Shown piece by piece: positions 59,063 to 64,000 of a DNA stretch of 64,000 nt. Position 1 is the first letter of the stretch; each line of letters starts with the position of its first letter. The notes under the pieces are model-generated. The model did not search any database. It had not been told where the DNA came from and saw only the letters and a program-made list of their open reading frames with translations. The DNA lies in assembly GCA_023415305.1 (NCBI GenBank), contig JAEZKZ010000102.1, forward strand, positions 1 through 64,000, in the 5' to 3' direction. Made by a program: the position numbers and the translations under genes. Source of the DNA: Bacillota bacterium (lineage in GTDB: Bacteria > Bacillota > Clostridia > Acetivibrionales > DSM-1351).

Positions 59063-60841
59063 ATGAAGAACTGGTTATTACAGCTAGCTAAAAATAAGTT
59101 GCGAAACATGCCTTTCAGAACAAAATTAACGTATTATCTTGTAATAACAATATGCTTAACTGTATTGATTGTGGTAGGCTTTTCTTATACTGTAACCAGC
59201 CGTTCCATAAAACAGCAGGCAAAAGATATGACCATGCTTCAGCTTCAGCAGAACACTTCAAATCTGGAGGATTATCTGAAGAACATTGAAAGTACCCCTG
59301 ATAGCATTGTTACTGACAGAAGTCTTCAGGAATACCTTTCAAAGCCTGACATGGATGGTGTGGATTTCTCAGATACAGTTGATGATGTTTACCGTTCCAT
59401 GTCCAACATAATAGGTTCGAAAAGAGATATTCTATATGTTTGTCTTTTTAAAGCAATAGATAACAATGTGCTTTATCTTGGTCCTACAAAGGCAGGACAG
59501 GATTCTGACTTTTCGAATATTGCCGGATTTCTTTCCAAAAATGATATTACAGGAAGTCCAATCAGGGTCAGCTTCAGACAGGATCCTGTTTTAAATAAGA
59601 AATATACTCTCACTGTATACCAGCCGATATTTGATAAGTATAGGATAAAGAAACCTATTGGAATGCTGGGTATATCTGTTACTGAGGATGTTGTAGCAAG
59701 GTTTTATTCTCATACGCAAAGGGATCTGCCTCTCGAGACCTTTATTATGAACGGTCAGGGTACAATTGTTTCCCATACCAACAAAAGTAAAATATCAAAC
59801 AATGCTCGCCTTGACGAAATAATGAATAAAAAGGACGGCTCAACCGAAATAAACGGAAAGCTGGTAGTTTATAAATATATAAAGGATTGGGACTGGTATG
59901 TAATAGGAACACTCCCGATAAATTATCTTCTGAGAGATAACAATGTCATGCTGCTGGCGATACTGATTATTGTTATAGGGACTGTTTTTCTGGCTTCATT
60001 CATATCGTTGATATTCAGTAAACATTTATTACGTCCCTTTAATGATTTGATTTATAGGATGTCCATGGTTTCCAAGGGAGACCTGACAACGCGTATAAAT
60101 CTGTCTGAGCACGGTTACGACTTTGAACAGGTTTCTAAAGGCTTTAATCTGATGGTTGGACAGATAAATGTACTGATGCGAAGGATCGTTGATGAACAAA
60201 AACAGCTTAAAGAGATTGAGTTTAAAGCTTTGCAATCGCAAATTAACCCTCATTTTCTCTATAACACTCTTGAATCTATACATTGGCAGGCATTGATGTG
60301 CGGACATCATGAGATTTCCACAATGGTTAAGGCACTTGCCGGCTTCTACAGAATAAGTCTCAGTCGCGGTGAAGCCATAATTCCATTAAAGAGCGAGTGG
60401 CAGCACGTGGAAAATTATCTGACCATTCAGGAAATGAGATATAAAGATAGTATGGAAAGCTATATTGATATTTCAGAAGAGTTTCTGGAAGTAATGATAC
60501 CTAAGATGACACTTCAGCCTCTGGTGGAAAACTCCATATACCATGGCTTAAGAGTTAAGCAGTCAAAGGGTTTCATAAAAATAACCGCAGTCAGAGAAGC
60601 CGATGACGTTATTGTAAAGGTCATTGATAACGGGGTCGGTATGATGCCTGACCAAATAAAAAGTTTGAACCGTACACTTGAGGATAACGATTCAAGTGTA
60701 GGGTACGGGGTCAGGAATGTACACAGAAGGATAAAATTATTTTATGGAAATAAATACGGTTTGTTTTATGAAAGTAACGAGTATGGTGGTATAACTGTAA
60801 ATGTAAGATTACATATTAATCCAGGGGCTTACTTAAAATAG
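59063..60841 (+). CDS. YesM-type sensor histidine kinase
   Basis: 592-residue membrane kinase. Helix 1 at about 20-40, an outside sensor domain of dCache type (about 42-285, including SVTEDVVARFY and KYIKDWDWYVIGTLP), helix 2 at about 295-318, HAMP (about 320-372), then a His_kinase domain with ALQSQINPHFLYNTLESIHW (phospho-His) and an ATPase domain with LQPLVENSIYHGLR, DNGVGM and GYGVRNVHRR. AGAGGG sets ATG 59063; the in-frame GTG at 59054 overlaps that site. It pairs with the YesN-type regulator at 61016 and the upstream binding lipoprotein. Confidence 0.93.
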   Translation: MKNWLLQLAKNKLRNMPFRTKLTYYLVITICLTVLIVVGFSYTVTSRSIKQQAKDMTMLQLQQNTSNLEDYLKNIESTPDSIVTDRSLQEYLSKPDMDGVDFSDTVDDVYRSMSNIIGSKRDILYVCLFKAIDNNVLYLGPTKAGQDSDFSNIAGFLSKNDITGSPIRVSFRQDPVLNKKYTLTVYQPIFDKYRIKKPIGMLGISVTEDVVARFYSHTQRDLPLETFIMNGQGTIVSHTNKSKISNNARLDEIMNKKDGSTEINGKLVVYKYIKDWDWYVIGTLPINYLLRDNNVMLLAILIIVIGTVFLASFISLIFSKHLLRPFNDLIYRMSMVSKGDLTTRINLSEHGYDFEQVSKGFNLMVGQINVLMRRIVDEQKQLKEIEFKALQSQINPHFLYNTLESIHWQALMCGHHEISTMVKALAGFYRISLSRGEAIIPLKSEWQHVENYLTIQEMRYKDSMESYIDISEEFLEVMIPKMTLQPLVENSIYHGLRVKQSKGFIKITAVREADDVIVKVIDNGVGMMPDQIKSLNRTLEDNDSSVGYGVRNVHRRIKLFYGNKYGLFYESNEYGGITVNVRLHINPGAYLK

Positions 60842-60859
60842 ATGAAATAGCAGAAAATA

Positions 60860-60907
60860 CTGAAAATGCTTAGGTGCTGAAAATGCTTAGGTGCTGAAAA
60901 TGCTTAG
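60860..60907. repeat. 17-bp tandem repeat between kinase and regulator genes
   Basis: CTGAAAATGCTTAGGTG occurs at 60860-60876 and 60877-60893, with a partial third copy (60894-60907). Decayed ATACTGA/ATGCTGA words continue to about 60965. It fills most of the spacer between two genes that are usually tightly linked. Confidence 0.85.
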
Positions 60908-61015
60908 AATACCCAAAAATACTGATAATGCTGAATATACCGAGAATACTGACCATATGCTGAGTATACATCAATATTAAGTAAAGGTATAAAACAAAAA
61001 GGCAGGTGAAGGATA

Positions 61016-62572
61016 TTGTACAAAGTACTAATAGTAGATGATGAGGTAATAATCCGGAATGGCTTATATAATATGATTCCTTGGAGTAAGCTTGAAATTG
61101 GCGAGGTCAGGACTGCCTCCGGTGCTCAGGAAGCATTGGAAATTGCGAGGGAAACAATGCCCGATATTGTACTTACAGATATCTGTATGCCTGAAATGGA
61201 TGGTCTTGAAATGACCCGACGGATGCTTGAATTTTTACCGGATCTAAGGGTTCTTGTACTAACAGGCTACGATGATTTTAAGTATGCACAAAAAAGTTGT
61301 TCTCTGGGTGTTAAAGAATTTATACTGAAACCCGTTGACGAGGTTAGTCTGATAAACAGTATCAAGCTTCAGGTGGATAACCTTAAAAGTGAGCTGCAGT
61401 CTTCAATCAAAAGTAACATTCTCAATAGAAAACTTATACTTGAGAATCAGAAAGCTTTTGAAAGATCACTTATGCAGTTGACGGAGAATGACAGTAATGC
61501 TGAAGAATTGTATATTGACGGACTTATTCTGGAGGACAACTGCGAGTATCAGGTTTGTCTGATTTCACCGGTTCTCTCCGGTGACAGTGTTTGGTCCCAG
61601 CATAAGAATCTTTTATTAATATCCATAAAAACAATTCTAATAAATATGATTGACTCAAACAATTCCGGGTGGACCTTTCAAAACAGAGAAGGGGATATTA
61701 TTGTTATATTTTATATAAAAAGCAGTGGAGAAAGTGCCGAGGACCAAATAGCCAAACTACAGGAAATTGTTGGAGTAGAATATGATGTTGATTTAAAAAT
61801 AGGAATTGGGCCTATTGTTTCAAATATTTCAAAAATCAATACATCATATATTAAAGCAAGAGAGAGTTCAAAGATTGAGACTGCGGTTACGGCAGGGAAT
61901 ACTGATGAAGTATCGAATTTTGAAGCCATAAGGCAGAAGGATAAGCTGCAGTATTACAAGGAAAAAATGCTGGTAAGCTTTCCTGATACCGAGGCAGTTA
62001 AAATGTATTTGAAAATGTATATAGATGAAGTTAGAAATTCCAGTATGAAAAAGAACAATGCAGAACAAAAGTTTTATGAGCTTGCGGCGGCTTTCTACTG
62101 GCAATACCTGAAGACTACCGGATATCAGGCCGACGGACGGTTGGAGACCTTGATTACAACACTTCATAATAATGATCTTGAAAATTGCTGTGTTTTTATT
62201 GAAATGTTTATTGCTAAGCTTATGTACAACAATAAGAAGCAGATGCATGAAATTGTAGAGGCTGCTACAAAATACATTAATGAGCATCTTACCGAAGATT
62301 TAACAGTATTTACACTTGCAGAACAATTTCACGTTGCTCGCAACTATTTTTCAAGGCTCTTTAAGAAGGAGATGGGGGAAGGCTGTAATGAATATATTAC
62401 GAGACTTCGTATCGAGAAAGCAAAACAACTATTGGGAGCTTCAAGGCTCAAAACCTACGAGATAGCTGAGAAGGTAGGATATAACGATACAAATTATTTC
62501 TCCCTTGCCTTTAAGAAAAATACCGGCTTGTCCCCTAAAGAGTTCAGAGAGAGACTTAACAATCCGGAATAA
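61016..62572 (+). CDS. YesN-type response regulator with AraC DNA-binding domain
   Basis: 518-residue transcription regulator. Receiver domain at 1-120 with acidic pair D8/D9, phospho-acceptor Asp55 (LTDICMPEMDG) and Lys in ILKPVDE. A middle region (about 130-400) follows, and the C-terminal AraC-type double helix-turn-helix (about 415-515) has LTVFTLAEQFHVARNYFSRLFKKEMGEGCNEYI and AEKVGYNDTNYFSLAFKKNTGLSPKEF. TTG start at 61016 with AGGTGAAGGA. It probably activates the ABC transporter genes at 54342 when the sensor binds sugar. Confidence 0.93.
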   Translation: MYKVLIVDDEVIIRNGLYNMIPWSKLEIGEVRTASGAQEALEIARETMPDIVLTDICMPEMDGLEMTRRMLEFLPDLRVLVLTGYDDFKYAQKSCSLGVKEFILKPVDEVSLINSIKLQVDNLKSELQSSIKSNILNRKLILENQKAFERSLMQLTENDSNAEELYIDGLILEDNCEYQVCLISPVLSGDSVWSQHKNLLLISIKTILINMIDSNNSGWTFQNREGDIIVIFYIKSSGESAEDQIAKLQEIVGVEYDVDLKIGIGPIVSNISKINTSYIKARESSKIETAVTAGNTDEVSNFEAIRQKDKLQYYKEKMLVSFPDTEAVKMYLKMYIDEVRNSSMKKNNAEQKFYELAAAFYWQYLKTTGYQADGRLETLITTLHNNDLENCCVFIEMFIAKLMYNNKKQMHEIVEAATKYINEHLTEDLTVFTLAEQFHVARNYFSRLFKKEMGEGCNEYITRLRIEKAKQLLGASRLKTYEIAEKVGYNDTNYFSLAFKKNTGLSPKEFRERLNNPE

Positions 62573-63036
62573 AGTATTTAGCATAATGAATGTACAATAT
62601 CGGTAGAGAAGAACTTGCTTACTATTACGAGAACTCAAAAGGCTGGATAGTGGGAGATATAGATATTTTGCTATGATTGGAGCTTCTTTTGCTCACGTGG
62701 AATTATTGAAGGCGAAATTTAGTCTGAAATAGTACTACAATAAATCTGAATAGAGCCCTGATTAGCTATAACAAAGTTAATTAGCAATAATTTGTGAAAA
62801 AACAATTCGATAATAAGTCGGGTTGTTTTTTCTCAATATTTTTAAGTACTGAATTGTTTGTACAAACGGGTTTGGATATTTCTGTGATATTGCTTCTGGG
62901 TTTTTTTTGAAATATAATTATATGAAAATAGTACTTAGAAAAAGATGAAACTAAGAAAAATATCTATGTTCAAATACTTTTTAACATATGTTTTTTAATG
63001 TATTCAAAATTTAAGCTTAAAAAGGTGGTAATTTTT
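62573..63036 (+). other. 464-base spacer without a convincing gene
   Basis: It holds the terminator at 62796-62832 and, further on, AT-rich DNA that should contain the promoter of the next gene. A 25-codon frame from ATG 62590 lacks a ribosome site and is not called. Confidence 0.6.
62796..62832 (+). terminator. intrinsic terminator of the sugar transport/regulation cluster
   Basis: A 15-base stem with two G-T pairs (62796-62810 with 62818-62832); the outer arms are GAAAAAACAA / TTGTTTTTTC and the loop has seven bases. The T run is part of the stem. Confidence 0.78.
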
Positions 63037-64000
63037 ATGGAAAAGACAAGATTGGGACGCACCGGTCTTATGGTGACCAGGACCAGCTTTGGAGCACTCC
63101 CCATTCAAAGGGTCTCCTTTGATGAGGCGAAAAAGCTTCTGGTTAAGGCATATGACAATGGAATAAATTTCTTTGATACAGCCAGAGGCTATACCGATAG
63201 TGAGGAAAAAATCGGATATGCACTAGCTGAGGTCAGGAAAAATATAATTATAGCTACTAAAACCTTTTCACAGGATAAAAAGACTTTATTTGAGCATCTT
63301 GAAACAAGTCTCAAAAATATGAAAACAGATTATGTGGATATTCTGCAGCTCCATAATCCTGCCGATCTTTCTGACCCCAATGACCCGGACAGTACTTATG
63401 CCGGTTTGCTGGAAGCAAAGAAGAAGGGGATGGTACGTTTTATCGGAATTACCAATCATAGAATAAAAACAGCTATGGAAGCTGTAGCTTCCGGACTTTA
63501 CGATACGATGCAGTTCCCATTGAGTTCCCTTTCCTCGGATGTTGACCTGGAACTTATTGAGCAATGCAAAAAATACGATGTAGGTTTGATTGCTATGAAG
63601 GCAATGTCAGGTGGACTTATTACCAACGCAGCCTCGACCTTCGCGTTCTTAAGGCAGTATGAAAACGTTGTGCCCATATGGGGAATACAGAGGGAGTCTG
63701 AGCTGGACGAATTCCTGTCTATGGAAGAGCAGCCTCCGATACTGGATGAGACTCTATGGAAGGTTATTAATAAAGACAGGGAAGAGTTATCGGGAAATTT
63801 CTGCAGAGGCTGCGGCTACTGTATGCCATGTCCGGCAGGGATTGAAATTCCCATGCAGGCCAGAATATCTCTGCTTTTGAGAAGAGCACCCTATCAGCAG
63901 TTCCTGCAGGATGAGTTTAGGAAAAAAATGGACCTCATACCAGAGTGTATAGATTGCGGAAACTGCAGAGACCACTGCCCATATAAAATAGACACGCCCA
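63037..64000 (+). CDS. aldo/keto reductase with Fe-S domain (3' end outside the window)
   Basis: At least 321 residues, open to the right edge. N-terminal barrel: MEKTRLGRTGLMVTRTSFGALPIQ, NGINFFDTARGYTDSEEKIG, IATKTFSQDKKT, VDILQLHNPAD and RFIGITNH. C-terminal cluster motifs: CRGCGYCMPCPAGIEIP and CIDCGNCRDHCPYKID. The cysteines fit two 4Fe-4S clusters. AAAGGTGG (63020-63027) lies before ATG 63037 at a spacing of about nine. It is a paralogue of the protein at 41944. Substrate and electron donor are unknown. Confidence 0.88.
   Translation, partial: MEKTRLGRTGLMVTRTSFGALPIQRVSFDEAKKLLVKAYDNGINFFDTARGYTDSEEKIGYALAEVRKNIIIATKTFSQDKKTLFEHLETSLKNMKTDYVDILQLHNPADLSDPNDPDSTYAGLLEAKKKGMVRFIGITNHRIKTAMEAVASGLYDTMQFPLSSLSSDVDLELIEQCKKYDVGLIAMKAMSGGLITNAASTFAFLRQYENVVPIWGIQRESELDEFLSMEEQPPILDETLWKVINKDREELSGNFCRGCGYCMPCPAGIEIPMQARISLLLRRAPYQQFLQDEFRKKMDLIPECIDCGNCRDHCPYKIDTP

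Noticed and set aside
60860..60965. Possible CRISPR-like array
   Set aside because: The 17-base units are directly adjacent, without unique spacers, and there are no cas genes.
62590..62667. 25-codon frame after the response regulator
   Set aside because: No ribosome site, no similarity I can recognise, upstream of a terminator.

Overview
The window looks like chromosome of a spore-forming, Gram-positive anaerobe of the Clostridia. AT-rich DNA, strong AGGAGG-type ribosome sites, TTG/GTG starts, lipoprotein sugar-binding proteins, a LysM-GH18 spore-cortex-type hydrolase, a BclA-like spore-surface protein, an [FeFe]-hydrogenase-like protein and carboxy(nor)spermidine polyamine genes all fit a Ruminiclostridium (C. 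cellulolyticum-like) cellulolytic species. The genus is an inference; no rRNA, tRNA, CRISPR array, insertion sequence or prophage was seen.

Layout. 1-8.2 kb: small membrane and acetyltransferase genes, a DEAD-box helicase with a repetitive basic tail, a UPF0145 protein, an MFS transporter and a MacA/ATPase/MacB export operon. 8.3-15.1 kb: a large PEP/pyruvate-binding protein, then a TetR-controlled operon for a three-subunit succinate dehydrogenase/fumarate reductase. 15.1-25.2 kb: a TetR plus membrane protein pair, a short UvrC-like nuclease, an amino-acid permease, a PadR/HAAS pair, an FtsX-type ABC exporter divergent from its TetR gene, and an ArsR gene divergent from a nitroreductase. 25.4-34 kb: small redox proteins (DUF1858, BFD-like), a DUF606 transporter pair divergent from a YeiL-like Crp/Fnr regulator, a DUF1646 transporter behind a probable Na+ riboswitch, a GIY-YIG protein, a lone infC with an AUU start, Mn catalase and a QueG-like/GNAT fusion.

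34.2-41.9 kb is the most interesting stretch. It is a near-complete flavin-based extracellular electron transfer (FLEET) locus: an NDH-2 with a DoxX-like membrane domain, a polyprenyl diphosphate synthase, a UbiA prenyltransferase, EetA (NusG domain II), EetB (Gx transporter), a two-domain PplA-type lipoprotein and ApbE/FmnB. The NDH-2 carries, in a low-complexity loop predicted to lie outside the membrane, two motifs that match the ApbE flavinylation consensus. An Fe-S aldo/keto reductase and an [FeFe]-hydrogenase-like protein follow.

44.6-64 kb: the GH18 enzyme, speA, a spore-surface protein (DNRLRE, BclA-C and beta-helix parts), a DUF4363/DUF421 pair, carboxynorspermidine synthase and decarboxylase, then a carbohydrate ABC transporter (binding protein and two permeases, no ATPase) joined to a three-component sensor (second binding lipoprotein, YesM-type kinase, YesN-type regulator). 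A second Fe-S aldo/keto reductase runs off the end. Working together, the frd operon, NDH-2, quinone-tail enzymes and PplA suggest a small quinone-linked electron-export or fumarate chain inside a mainly fermentative metabolism. A mosaic family of hairpin repeats sits directly upstream of several start codons (37.4, 38.6, 43.1 and 51.6 kb).
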